From Muricea muricata (Eukaryota; Cnidaria; Anthozoa; Malacalcyonacea; Plexauridae), in assembly GCA_963855995.1 (NCBI GenBank), contig OY979725.1, forward strand, positions 6,954,118 to 7,018,117: DNA of 64,000 nt. Direction: 5' to 3'. A program made the translations under genes and the position numbers. Numbering within the stretch: the stretch's first letter is position 1; each line of letters starts with the position of its first letter. Below, piece after piece: positions 1 through 13,205 of the stretch. The notes below the pieces were generated by a model. That model was given only the letters and a program-made list of their open reading frames with translations. It was not told where the DNA came from and did no database searches.

Positions 1-6
1 CGCCCT

Positions 7-2123
7 AACTATCGAAATGAGCGGAACAACGTGTTGAAATGGGAAACCTAAAACTTTCTGTGCAAGTGAAAAAAATGAGCTTAGAATCATCAAAATTGCG
101 TTTTCAGCGTTCTCGAGGCGATTTGAGCGCAAAAAAACTGCCTAAATCGATAACGGCCACGTTTTAGAGCTTAAAATGATGTTTCGAAGGTTAAACACAA
201 AACCTAAACGACAGCTACTAAATCAAAATTTCTGATCTTACCATGTCGGATATCATGTTTGCGGCGCTCTAACTATCGAAATGAGCGGAACAACGTGTTG
301 AAATGGGAAACCTAAAACTTTCTGTGCAAGTGAAAAAAATGAGCTTAGAATCATCAAAATCGCGTTTTGAGCGTTCTCGAAGCGATTTGAGCGACAAAAA
401 ACTGTCTAAATCGATAACGGAAACGTTTTAGAGCTTAAAATGATTTTTTTAAGGTTAAACACAAGACCTAAAGGACAGCTACTAAATAGAAATTTCTGAT
501 TTAAACCATGTCGGACATCATGTTTGCGGCGCTCTAACTATAGAAAAGAGCGGAACAACGTGTTGAAATGAGAAACCTAAAACTTTCTTTTCAAGTGAAA
601 ACAAATGAGCTTAGAATCATCAAAATTGCGTTTTAAGCGTTCTCGAAGCGACTTGAGCGCAAAAAAACTGTCTAAATCGACAACGGCAACGTTTTAGAGC
701 TTAAAATGATGTTTTGAGAGCTATACTTAAGACCTAAAGGGCAGCTACTAAACCGAAATTTCTGATCTTACAATGTCGAATATCATGTTTGCGGCGCTAT
801 AACTATGGAAATCAGCGGAACAACGTGTTGAAATGGGAAACCTAAAACTTTCTTTGCAAGTGAAAAAAATGAGCTTGGAATCATCAGAATCGCGTTTTAA
901 GCGTTCTCGAAGCGATTTTAGCGCAAAAAAAGCCGTCTAAATCGATAACGGCAACGTTTTAGAGGTTAAAATGATGTTTTGAGAGCTATACTTAAGACCT
1001 AAAGGGCAGCTACTAAACCGAAATTTCTGATCTTACAATGTCGGATATCATGTTTGCGGCGCTATAACTATGGAAATCAGCGGAACAACGTGTTGAAATG
1101 GGAAACCTAAAACTTTCTTTGCAAGTGAAAAAAATGAGCTTGGAATCATCAGAATCGCGTTTTAAGCGTTCTCGAAGCGATTTTAGCGCAAAAAAAGCCG
1201 TCTAAATCGATAACGGCAACGTTTTAAAGGTTAAAATGACGTTTTGAGAGCTAGACTTAAGACCTAAAGGGCAGCTACTAAACTGAAATTTCTGATCTTA
1301 TAATGTCGGATATCATGTTTGTGGCGCTATAACTATCGATATGAGCGGAACAACGTGTTGAAATGGGAAACCTAAAACTTTCTGTGCAAGTGAAAAAAAT
1401 GAGCTTAGAATCATCAAAATTGCGTTTTCAGCGTTCTCGAAGCGATTTGAGCGCAAAAAAACTGTCTAAATCGATAACGGCAACGTTTTGGAGCTTAAAA
1501 TGATGTTTTGAGGGCTAAAATTAAACCTAAAGGGCTGCTACTAAACCGAAATTTCTGATCTTACAATGTCGGATATCATGTTTGTGGCGCTATAACTATC
1601 GAAATGAGCGGAACAACGTGTTTAAATGAGAAACCTAAAACTTTCTTTGAGAGTGAAAAAAAATGAGCTTAGAATCATCAAAATTGCGTTTTAAGCGTTC
1701 TCGAAGCGACTTGAGCGCAAAAAAGCTGTCTAAATCGACAACGGCAACGTTTTAGAGCTCAAAATTATTTTTTGAAGGTTAAACACAAGACCTAAAGGAT
1801 AGCTACTAAATCGAAATTTCTGATCTTGCCATGTCGGATCTCATGTTTTCGGCGCTCTAACTATCGAAATGAGCGGAACAACGTGTTGAAATGAGAAACC
1901 TAAAACTTTCTTTGCAAGTGAAAACAAATGAGTTTAGAATCATCAAAATCGCGTTTTAAGCGTTGTCGAAGCGATTTGAGCGCAAAAAAGCTGCCTAAAT
2001 CGATAACGGCAACGTTTCAGAGCTTAAAATGATGTTTTGAGAGCTAAACTTATGACCTAAAGGGCAGCTACTAAACCGAAATTTCTGATCTTACCATGTC
2101 GGATATCATGTTTGCGGCGCCCT
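7..2123 (+). repeat. 8-mer higher-order repeat unit (A-B2-G-H-H-I-E-F)
   Basis: Eight successive monomers begin at 7, 271, 536, 801, 1066, 1331, 1594 and 1859, and the next A class begins at 2124, giving a 2,117-bp unit. A is recognised by entry through GCGCCCTAACT, GGCCACG and GTTTCGAAGG. B2 has GAGCGACAAAAAACTG and GATTTTTTTAAGG. G has CTTTTCAAGTGAAAAC. H has ACTATGGAAATCAGCGG and GGAATCATCAG. I has ACTATCGATATGAG and GTTTTGGAGC. E has GTGTTTAAATGAG and TCGACAACGG. F has GCGTTGTCGAAG and AACGTTTCAGAGC. The third monomer (536-800) is a hybrid: it starts G-like, then carries the E-like GACTTGAGCGC and TCGACAACGG. The same class order with small changes recurs elsewhere, for example around 13206-21240. 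Confidence 0.85.
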
Positions 2124-3686
2124 AACTATCGAAATGAGCGGAACAACGTGTTGAAATGGGAAACCTAAAACTTTCTGTGCAAGTGAAAAAAATGAGCTTA
2201 GAATCATCAAAATTGCGTTTTCAGCGTTCTCGAAGCGATTTGAGCGCAAAAAACTGCCTAAATCGATAACGGCCACGTTTTAGAGCTTAAAATGATGTTT
2301 CGAAGGTTAAACACAAGACCTAAAGGACAGCTACTAAATCAAAATTTCTGATCTTACCATGTCGGATATTATGTTTGCGGCGCTCTAACTATCGAAATGA
2401 GCGGAACAACGTGTTGAAATGGGAAACCTAAAACTTTCTGTGCAAGTGAAAAAAATGAGCTTAGAATCATCAAAATCGCGTTTTGAGCGTTCTCGAAGCG
2501 ATTTGAGCGCAAAAAAACTGTCTAAATCGATAACGGCAACGTTTTAGAGCTTAAAATGATGTTTTGAGAGCTAAACTTAAGACCTAAAGGGCAGCTACTA
2601 AACCGAAATTTCTGATCTTACAATGCCGGATATCATGTTTGCGGCGCTATAACTATGGAAATGAGCAGAACAACGTGTTGAAATGGGAAACCTAAAACTT
2701 TCTTTGCAAGTGAAAAACATGAGCTTGGAATCATCAGAATCGCGTTTTAAGCGTTCTCGAAGCGATTTTAGCGCAAAAAAAAGCCGTCTAAATCGATAAC
2801 GGCAACATTTTAGAGCTTAAAATGATGTTTTGAGAGCTAAATTTAAGACCTAAAGGGCAGCTACTAAACCGAAATTTCTGATCTTACCATGTCGGATATC
2901 ATGTTTGCGGCGCTCTAACTATCGAAATGAGCGGAACAACGTGTTGAAATGAGAAACCTAGAACTTTCGTTGCAAGTGAAAAAAATGAGCTTAGAATCAT
3001 CAAAATTGCGTTTTCAGCGTTCTCGAAGCGATTTGAGCGCAAAAAAACTGTCTAAATCGATAACGGCAACGTTTTGGAGCTTAAAATGATGTTTTGAGGG
3101 CTAAAATTAAACCTAAAGGGCTGCTACTAAACCGAAATTTCTGATCTTACAATGTCGGATATCATGTTTGTGGCGCTATAACTATCGAAATGAGCGGAAC
3201 AACGTGTTTAAATGAGAAACCTAAAACTGTCTTTGAGAGTGAAAAAAAAGGAGCTTAGAATCATCAAAATTGCGTTTTAAGCGTTCTCGAAGCGACTTGA
3301 CCGCAAAAAAGCTGTCTAAATCGACAACGGCAACGTTTTAGAGCTCAAAATTATTTTTTGAAGGTTAAACACAAGACCTAAAGGAAAGCTACTAAATCGA
3401 AATTTCTGATCTTGCCATGTCGGATCTCATGTTTTCGGCGCTCTAACTATCGAAATGAGCGGAACAACGTGTTGAAATGAGAAACCTAAAACTTTCTTTG
3501 CAAGTGAAAACAAATGAGTTTAGCGTTGTCGAAGCGATTTGAGCGAAAAAAAGCTGCCTAAATCGATAACGGCAACGTTTCAGAGCTTAAAATGATGTTT
3601 TGAGAGCTAAACTTATGACCTAAAGGGCAGCTACTAAACCGAATATTCTGATCTTACCATGTCGGATATCATGTTTGCGGCGCCCT
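2124..3686 (+). repeat. 6-mer higher-order repeat unit (A-B1-C-D-E-F)
   Basis: Monomers run A 2124-2386, B1 2387-2650, C 2651-2916, D 2917-3179, E 3180-3444 and F 3445-3686. B1 ends in CAATGCCGGATATC. C starts ACTATGGAAATGAGCAG and has GGCAACATTTTAG. D has GAGAAACCTAGAAC and GTTTTGGAGC. E here has AACTGTCTTTGAGAG and GACTTGACCGC. This F copy lacks 23 bp, so the unit is 1,563 bp rather than about 1,586 bp. The same six-class order recurs around 21411, 23789, 30374 and inside the 6,845-bp duplication, so it is a genuine unit and not a chance order. Confidence 0.85.
3445..3686 (+). repeat. F-class monomer with 23-bp deletion (copy 1)
   Basis: The F monomer is 242 bp instead of 265 bp. GAGTTTAG is followed directly by CGTTGTCGAAG, losing the segment that normally carries AATCATCAAAATCGCG. 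The same deletion recurs at 25110-25351, 31695-31936 and 38540-38781, so it is a lineage marker copied by duplication and not a sequencing error. Confidence 0.9.
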
Positions 3687-4744
3687 AACTATCGAAATGA
3701 GCGGAACAACGTGTTGAAATGGGAAACCTAAAACTTTCTGTGCAAGTGAAAAAAATGAGCTTAGAGTCATCAAAATTGCGTTTTCAGCGTTCTCGAAGCG
3801 ATTTGAGCGCAAAAAAACTGCCTAAATCGATAACGGCCACGTTTTAGAGCTTAAAATGATGTTTCGAAGGTTAAACACAAGACCTAAACGACAGCTACTA
3901 AATCAAAATTTCTGATCTTACCATGTCGGATATCATGTTTGCGGCGCTCTAACTATCGAAATGAGCGGAACAACGTGTTGAAATGGGAAACCTAAAACTT
4001 TCTGTGCAAGTGAAAAAAATGAGCTTAGAATCATCAAAATCGCGTTTTGAGCGTTCTCGAAGCGATTTGAGCGACAAAAAACTGTCTAAATCGATAACGG
4101 ACACGTTTTGGAGCTTAAAATGATGTTTTGAGGGCTAAAATTAAACCTAAAGGGCAGCTACTAAACCGAAATTTCTGATCTTACAATGTCGGATATCATG
4201 TTTGTGGCGCTATAACTATCGAAATGAGCGGAACAACGTGTTTAAATGAGAAACCTAAAACTTTCTTTGAGAGTGAAAAAAAAATGAGCTTAGAATCATC
4301 AAAATTGCGTTTTAAGCGTTCTCGAAGCGACTTGAGCGCAAAAAAGCTGTCTAAATCGACAACGGCAACGTTTTAGAGCTCAAAATTATTTTTTGAAGGT
4401 TAAACACAAGACCTAAAGGATAGCTACTAAATCGAAATTTCTGATCTTGCCATGTCGGATCTCATGTTTTCGGCGCTCTAACTATCAAAATGAGCGGAAC
4501 AACGTGTTGAAATGAGAAACCTAAAAATTTCTTTGCAAGTGAAAACAAATGAGTTTAGAATCATCAAAATCGCGTTTTAAGTGTTGTCGAAGCGATTTGA
4601 GCGCAAAAAAGCTGCCTAAATCGATAACGGCAACGTTTCAGAGCTTAAAATGATGTTTTGAGAGCTAAACTTATGACCTAAAGGGCAGCTACTAAACCGA
4701 AATTTCTGATCTTACCATGTCGGATATCATGTTTGCGGCGCCCT
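3687..4744 (+). repeat. Shortened HOR (4 monomers) with B2-to-D switch
   Basis: Only four monomers separate the A starts at 3687 and 4745. The second starts as B2 (GAGCGACAAAAAACTG near 4069) and after TCGATAACGGACACG takes D/I-class features (GTTTTGGAGC, GAGGGCTAAAATTAAACC), then passes to E and F. This fits an unequal exchange or gene conversion that joined two classes inside a monomer and removed the intervening ones. Confidence 0.7.
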
Positions 4745-7700
4745 AACTATCGAAATGAGCGGAACAACGTGTTGAAATGGGAAACCTAAAACTTTCTGTG
4801 CAAGTGAAAAAAATGAGCTTGGAATCATCAGAATCGCGTTTTAAGCGTTCTCGAAGCGATTTTAGCGCAAAAAAAGCCGTCTAAATCGATAACGGCAACG
4901 TTTTAGAGGTTAAAATGATGTTTTGAGAGCTAGACTTAAGACCTAAAGGGCAGCTACTAAACTGAAATTTCTGATCTTACAATGTCGGATATCATGTTTG
5001 TGGCGCTATAACTATCGAAATGAGCGGAACAACGTGTTGAAATGAGAAACCTAAAACTTTCTGTGCAAGTGAAAAAAATGAGCTTAGAATCATCAAAATC
5101 GCGTTTTGAGCGTTCTCGAAGCGATTTGAGCGACAAAAAACTGTCTAAATCAATAACGGCAACGTTTTAGAGCTTAAAATGATGTTTTGCAGGTTAAACA
5201 CAAGACCGAAAGGACAGCTACTAAATAGAAATTTCTGATTTTACCATGTCGGATATCATGTTTTCGGCGCTCTAACTATCGAAATGAGCGGAACAACGTG
5301 TTGAAATGAGAAACCTAAAACTTTCTTTTCAAGTGAAAACAAATGAGCTTAGAAACATCAAAATCGCGTTTTGAGCGCTCTCGAAGCCATTTGAGCGCAA
5401 AAAAACTGTCTAAATCGATAACGGCAACGTTTTAGAGCTTAAAATGATGTTTTGAGAGCTAAACTATAGACCTAAAGGGCAGCTACTAAACCAAAATTTC
5501 TGATCTTACAATGTCGGATATCATGTTTGCGGCGCTATAACTATGGAAATGAGCAGAACAACGTGTTGAAATGGGAAACCTAAATTTTTCTTTGCAAGTG
5601 AAAAAAATGAGCTTGGAATCATCAGAATCGCGTTTTAAGCGTTCTCGAAGCGATTTTAGCGCAAAAAAAAGCCGTCTAAATCGATAACGGCAACATTTTA
5701 GAGCTTAAAATGATGTTTTGAGAGCTAAATTTAAGACCTAAAGGGCAGCTACTAAACCGAAATTTCTGATCTTACCATGTCGGATATCATGTTTGCGGCG
5801 CTCTAACTATCGAAATGAGCGGAACAACGTGTTGAAATGAGAAACCTAGAATTTTTTTTGCAAGTGAAAAAAATGAGCTTAGAATCATCAAAATCGCGTT
5901 TTAAGCGTTCTCGAAGCGATTTGAGTGCAAAAAGCTGCCTAAATCGATAACGGCCACGTTTTAGAGCTTAAAATGATGTTTCGAAGGTTAAACACAAGAC
6001 CTAAAGGACAGCTACTAAATCAAAATTTCTGATCTTACCATGTCGGATATCATGTTTGCGGCGCTCTAACTATCGAAATGAGCGGAACAACGTGTTGAAA
6101 TGGGAAACCTAAAACTTTCTCTGCAAGTGAAAAAAATGAGCTTAGAATCATCAAAATCGCGTTTTGAGCGTTCTCGAAGCGATTTGAGCGACAAAAAACT
6201 GTCTAAATCGATAACGGAAACGTTTTAGAGCTTAAAATGATTTTTTTAAGGTTAAACACAAGACCTAAAGGACAGCTACTAAATAGAAATTTCTGATTTA
6301 AACCATGTCGGATATCATGTTTGCGGCGCTCTAACTATCGAAATGAGCGGAACAACGTGTTGAAATGAGAAACCTAAAACTTTCTTTTCAAGTGAAAACA
6401 AATGAGCTTAGAATCATCAAAATCGCGTTTTGAGCGTTCTCGAAGCCATTTGAGCGCAAAAAAACTGTCTAAATCGATAACGGCAACGTTTTAGAGCTTA
6501 AAATGATGTTTTGAGAGCTATACTTAAGACCTAAAGGGCAGCTACTAAACCGAAATTTCTGATATTACAATGTCGGATATCATGTTTGCGGCGCTATAAC
6601 TATGGAAATCAGCGGAACAACGTGTTGAAATGGGAAACCTAAAACTTTCTTTGCAAGTGAAAAAAATGAGCTTGGAATCATCAGAATCGCGTTTTAAGCG
6701 TTCTCGAAGCGATTTTAGCGCAAAAAAAGCCGTCTAAATCGATAACGGCAACGTTTTAGAGGTTAAAATGATGTTTTGAGAGCTAGACTTAAGACCTAAA
6801 GGGCAGCTACTAAACTGAAATTTCTGATCTTATAATGTCGAATATCATGTTTGTGGCGCTATAACTATCGAAATGAGCGGAACAACGTGTTGAAATGAGA
6901 AACCTAAAACTTTCTGTGCAAGTGAAAAAAATGAGCTGAGAATCATCAAAATCGCGTTTCCAGTGTTCTGGAAGCGATTTGAGCGCAAAAAAACGGTCTA
7001 AATCGACAACGGCAACGTTTTAGAGCTCAAAATTATTTTTTGAAGGTTAAACACAAGACCTAAAGGATAGCTACTAAATCGAAATTTCTGATCTTGCCAT
7101 GTCGGATCTCATGTTTTCGGCGCTCTAACTATCGAAATGAGCGGAACAACGTGTTGAAATGAGAAACCTAAAACTTTCTTTGCAAGTGAAAACAAATGAG
7201 TTTAGAATCATCAAAATCGCGTTTTAAGCGTTGTCGAAGCGATTTGAGCGCAAAAAAGCTGCCTAAATCGATAACGGCAACGTTTCAGAGCTTAAAATGA
7301 TGTTTTGAGAGCTAAACTTATGACCTAAAGGGCAACTACTAAACCGAAATTTCTGATCTTACCATGTCGGATATCATGTTTGCGGCGCCCTAACTATCGA
7401 AATGAGCGGAACAACGTGTTGAAATGGGAAACCTAAAACTTTCTGTGCAAGTGAAAAAAATGAGCTTAGAATCATCAAAATTGCGTTTTCAGCGTTCTCG
7501 AAGCGATTTGAGCGCAAAAAGACTGCCTAAATCGATAACGGCCACGTTTTAGAGCTTAAAATGATGTTTCGAAGGTTAAACACAAGACCTAAAGGACAGC
7601 TACTAAATAGAAATTTCTGATCTTACCATGTCGGATATCATGTTTGCGGCGCTCTAACTATCGAAATGAGCGGAACAACGTGTTGAAATGGGAAACCTAA

Positions 7701-8448
7701 AACTTTCTGTGCAAGTGAAAAAAATGAGCTTAGAATCATCAAAATCGCGTTTTGAGCGTTCTCGAAGCGATTTGAGCGCAAAAAAACTGTCTAAATCGAT
7801 AACGGAAACGTTTTAGAGCTTAAAATGATTTTTTGCAGGTTAAACACAAGACCTAAAGGACGGCTACTAAATAGAAATTTCTGATTTTACCATGTCGGAT
7901 ATCATGTTTGCGGCGCTCTAACTATCGAAATGAGCGGAACAACGTGTTGAAATGAGCAACCTAAAACTTTCTTTTCAAGTGAAAACAAATGAGCTTAGAA
8001 TCATCAAAATCGCGTTTTGAGCGCTCTCGAAGCCATTTGAGCGCAAAAAACTGTCTAAATCGATAACGGCAACGTTTTAGAGCTTAAAATGATGTTTTGA
8101 GAGCTATCCTTAAGACCTAAAGGGCTTCTACTAAACCGAAATTTCTGATGTTACAATGTCGGATATCATGTTTGCGGCGCTATAACTATGGAAATCAGCG
8201 GAACAACGTGTTGAAATGGGAAACCTAAAACTTTCTTTGCAAGTGAAAAAAATGAGCTTGGAATCATCAGAATCGCGTTTTAAGCGTTCTCGAAGCGATT
8301 TTAGCGCAAAAAAAGCCGTCTAAATCGATAACGGCAACGTTTTAGAGGTTAAAATGATGTTTTGAGGGCTGGACTTAAGACCTAAAGGGCAGCTACTAAA
8401 CTGAAATTTCTGATCTTACAATGTCGGATATCATGTTTGTGGCGCTAT

Positions 8449-11400
8449 AACTATCGAAATCAGCGGAACAACGTGTTGAAATGGGAAACCTAAAACTTTC
8501 TGTGCAAGTGAAAAAAATGAGCTTAGAATCATCAAAATTGCGTTTTCAGCGTTCTCGAAGCGATTTGAGCGCAAAAAACTGCCTAAATCGATAACGGCCA
8601 CGTTTTAGAGCTTAAAATGATGTTTCGAAGGTAAAACACAAGACCTAAAGGACAGCTACTAAATCAAAATTTCTGATCTTACCATGTCGGATATCATGTT
8701 TGCGGCGTTCTAACTATCGAAATGAGCGGAACAACGTGTTGAAATGGGAAACCTAAAACTTTCTGTGCAAGTGAAAACAAATGAGCTTAGAATCATCAAA
8801 ATCGCGTTTTGAGCGTTCTCGAAGCCGTTTGAGCGCAAAAAAACTGTCTAAATCGATAACGGCAACGTTTTAGAGCTTAAAATGATGTTTTGAGAGCTAT
8901 ACTTAAGACCTAAAGGGCAGCTACTAAACGGAAATTTCTGATCTTACAATGTCGGATATCATGTTTGCGGCGCTATAACTATGGAAATCAGCGGAACAAC
9001 GTGTTGAAATGGGAAACCTAAAACTTTCTTTGCAAGTGAAAAAAATGAGCTTGGAATCATCAGAATCGCGTTTTAAGCGTTCTCGAAGCGATTTTAGCGC
9101 AAAAAAAGCCGTCTAAATCGATAACGGCAACGTTTTAGAGGTTAAAATGATGTTTTGAGAGCTAGACTTAAGACCTAAAGGGCAGCTACTAAACTGAAAT
9201 TTCTGATCTTATAATGTCGAATATCATGTTTGTGGCGCTATAACTATCGAAATGAGCGGAACAACGTGTTGAAATGAGAAACCTAAAACTTTCTGTGCAA
9301 GTGAAAAAAATGAGCTTAGAATCATCAAAATCGCGTTTCCAGTGTTCTGGAAGCGATTTGAGCGCAAAAAAACGGTCTAAATCGATAACGGCAACGTTTT
9401 GGAGCTTAAAATGATGTTTTGAGGGCTAAAATTAAACCTAAAGGGCAGCTACTAAACCGAAATTTCTGATCTTACAATGTCGGATATCATGTTTGTGGCG
9501 CTATAACTATCGAAATGAGCGGAACAACGTGTTTAAATGAGAAACCTAAAACTTTCTTTGAGAGTGAAAAAAAATGAGCTTAGAATCATCAAAATTGCGT
9601 TTTAAGCGTTCTCGAAGCGACTTGAGCGCAAAAAAGCTGTCTAAATCGACAACGGCAACGTTTTAGAGCTCAAAATTATTTTTTGAAGGTTAAACACAAG
9701 ACCTAAAGGATAGCTACTATATCGAAATTTCTGATCTTGCCATGTCGGATCTCATGTTTTCGGCGCTCTAACTATCGAAATGAGCGGAACAACGTGTTGA
9801 AATGAGAAACCTAAAACTTTCTTTGCAAGTGAAAACAAATGAGTTTAGAATCATCAAAATCGCGTTTTAAGCGTTGTCGAAGCGATTTGAGCGCAAAAAA
9901 GCTGCCTAAATCGATAACGGCAACGTTTCAGAGCTTAAAATGATGTTTTGAGAGCTAAACTTATGACCTAAAGGGCAGCTACTAAACCGAAATTTCTGAT
10001 CTTACCATGTCGGATATCATGTTTGCGGCGCCCTAACTATCGAAATGAGCGGAACAACGTGTTGAAATTTGAAACCTAAAACTTTCTGTGCAAGTGAAAA
10101 AAATGAGCTTAGAATCATCAAAATTGCGTTTTCAGCGTTCTCGAAGCGATTTGAGCGCAAAAAACTGCCTAAATCGATAACGGCCACGTTTTAGAGCTTA
10201 AAATGATGTTTCGAAGGTAAAACACAAGACCTAAAGGACAGCTACTAAATCAAAATTTCTGATCTTACCATGTCGGATATCATGTTTGCGGCGTTCTAAC
10301 TATCGAAATGAGCGGAACAACGTGTTGAAATGGGAAACCTAAAACTTTCTGTGCAAGTGAAAACAAATGAGCTTAGAATCATCAAAATCGCGTTTTGAGC
10401 GTTCTCGAAGCCGTTTGAGCGCAAAAAAACTGTCTAAATCGATAACGGCAACGTTTTAGAGCTTAAAATGATGTTTTGAGAGCTATACTTAAGACCTAAA
10501 GGGCAGCTACTAAACGGAAATTTCTGATCTTACAATGTCGGATATCATGTTTGCGGCGCTATAACTATGGAAATCAGCGGAACAACGTGTTGAAATGGGA
10601 AACCTAAAACTTTCTTTGCAAGTGAAAAAAATGAGCTTGGAATCATCAGAATCGCGTTTTAAGCGTTCTCGAAGCGATTTTAGCGCAAAAAAAGCCGTCT
10701 AAATCGATAACGGCAACGTTTTAGAGGTTAAAATGATGTTTTGAGAGCTAGACTTAAGACCTAAAGGGCAGCTACTAAACTGAAATTTCTGATCTTATAA
10801 TGTCGAATATCATGTTTGTGGCGCTATAACTATCGAAATGAGCGGAACAACGTGTTGAAATGAGAAACCTAAAACTTTCTGTGCAAGTGAAAAAAATGAG
10901 CTTAGAATCATCAAAATCGCGTTTCCAGTGTTCTGGAAGCGATTTGAGCGCAAAAAAACGGTCTAAATCGATAACGGCAACGTTTTGGAGCTTAAAATGA
11001 TGTTTTGAGGGCTAAAATTAAACCTAAAGGGCAGCTACTAAACCGAAATTTCTGATCTTACAATGTCGGATATCATGTTTGTAGCGCTATAACTATCGAA
11101 ATGAGCGGAACAACGTGTTTAAATGAGAAACCTAAAACTTTCTTTGAGAGTGAAAAAAAATGAGCTTAGAATCATCAAAATTGCGTTTTAAGCGTTCTCG
11201 AAGCGACTTGAGCGCAAAAAAGCTGTCTAAATCGACAACGGCAACGTTTTAGAGCTCAAAATTATTTTTTGAAGGTTAAACACAAGACCTAAAGGATAGC
11301 TACTAAATCGAAATTTCTGATCTTGCCATGTCGGATCTCATGTTTTCGGCGCTCTAACTATCGAAATGAGCGGAACAACGTGTTGAAATGAGAAACCTAA

Positions 11401-11620
11401 AACTTTCTTTGCAAGTGAAAACAAATGAGTTTAGAATCATCAAAATCGCGTTTTAAGCGTTGTCGAAGCGATTTGAGCGCAAAAAAGCTGCCTAAATCGA
11501 TAACGGCAACGTTTCAGAGCTTAAAATGATGTTTTGAGAGCTAAACTTATGACCTAAAGGGCAGCTACTAAACCGAAATTTCTGATCTTACCATGTCGGA
11601 TATCATGTTTGCGGCGCCCT
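8449..11620 (+). repeat. Tandem pair of 1,586-bp six-monomer units
   Basis: Unit one spans 8449-10034 and unit two 10035-11620; similarity continues into a partial third to about 11940. The rare junction GCGTTCTAACT occurs at 8706, 10293 and 11879, spacing 1,587 and 1,586 bp. Other shared markers are GAAGGTAAAACAC in the A monomer, GAAGCCGTTTGAG, AAACGGAAATTTC, and the palindromic TTCCAGTGTTCTGGAA box at 9337 and 10923. The class order is A, a B/G hybrid, H, J, E, F. This is a recent local duplication of one HOR unit. Confidence 0.85.
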
Positions 11621-13205
11621 AACTATCGAAATGAGCGGAACAACGTGTTGAAATGGGAAACCTAAAACTTTCTGTGCAAGTGAAAAAAATGAGCTTAGAA
11701 TCATCAAAATTGCGTTTTCAGCGTTCTCGAAGCGATTTGAGCGCAAAAAACTGCCTAAATCGATAACGGCCACGTTTTAGAGCTTAAAATGATGTTTCGA
11801 AGGTAAAACACAAGACCTAAAGGACAGCTACTAAATCAAAATTTCTGATCTTACCATGTCGGATATCATGTTTGCGGCGTTCTAACTATCGAAATGAGCG
11901 GAACAACGTGTTGAAATGGGAAACCTAAAACTTTCTGTGCAAGTGAAAAAAATGAGCTTAGAATCATCAAAATCGCGTTTTGAGCGTTCTCGAAGCGATT
12001 TGAGCGCAAAAAAACTGTCTAAATCGATAACGGCAACGTTTTAGAGCTTAAAATGATGTTTTGAGAGCTAAACTTAAGACCTAAAGGGCAGCTACTAAAC
12101 CGAAATTTCTGATCTTACAATGCCGGATATCATGTTTGCGGCGCTATAACTATGGAAATGAGCAGAACAACGTGTTGAAATGGGAAACCTAAAACTTTCT
12201 TTGCAAGTGAAAAAAATGAGCTTGGAATCATCAGAATCGCGTTTTAAGCGTTCTCGAAGCGATTTTAGCGCAAAAAAAAGCCGTCTAAATCGATAACGGC
12301 AACATTTTAGAGCTTAAAATGATGTTTTGAGAGCTAAATTTAAGACCTAAAGGGCAGCTACTAAACCGAAATTTCTGATCTTACCATGTCGGATATCATG
12401 TTTTCGGCGCTCTAACTATCGAAATGAGCGGAAACACGTGTTGAAATGAGAAACCTAGAACTTTCTTTGCAAGTGAAAAAAATGAGCTTAGAATCATCAA
12501 AATTGCGTTTTCAGCGTTCTCGAAGCGATTTGAGCGCAAAAAAACTGTCTAAATCGATAACGGCAACGTTTTGGAGCTTAAAATGATGTTTTGAGGGCTA
12601 AAATTAAACCTAAAGGGCAGCTACTAAACCGAAATTTCTGATCTTGCAATGTCGGATATCATGTTTGTGGCGCTATAACTATCGAAATGAGCGGAACAAC
12701 GTGTTTAAATGAGAAACCTAAAACTGTCTTTGAGAGTGAAAAAAAAGGAGCTTAGAATCATCAAAATTGCGTTTTAAGCGTTCTCGAAGCGATTTGACCG
12801 CAAAAAGCTGTCTAAATCGACAACGGCAACGTTTTAGAGCTCAAAATTATTTTTTGAAGGTTAAACACAAGACCTAAAGGATAGCTACTAAATCGAAATT
12901 TCTGATCTTGCCATGTCGGATCTCATGTTTTCGGCGCTTTAACTATCGAAATGAGCGGAACATTGTGTTGAAATGAGAAACCTAAAACTTTCTTTGCAAG
13001 TGAAAACAAGTGAGTTTAGAATCATCAAAATCGCGTTTTAAGCGTTGTCGAAGCGATTTGAGCGAAAAAAAGCTGCCTAAATCGATAACGGCAACGTTTC
13101 AGAGCTTAAAATGATGTTTTGAGAGCTAAACTTATGACCTAAAGGGCAGCTACTAAACCGAAATTTCTGATCTTACAATGTCGGATATCATGTTTGCGGC
13201 GCTAT

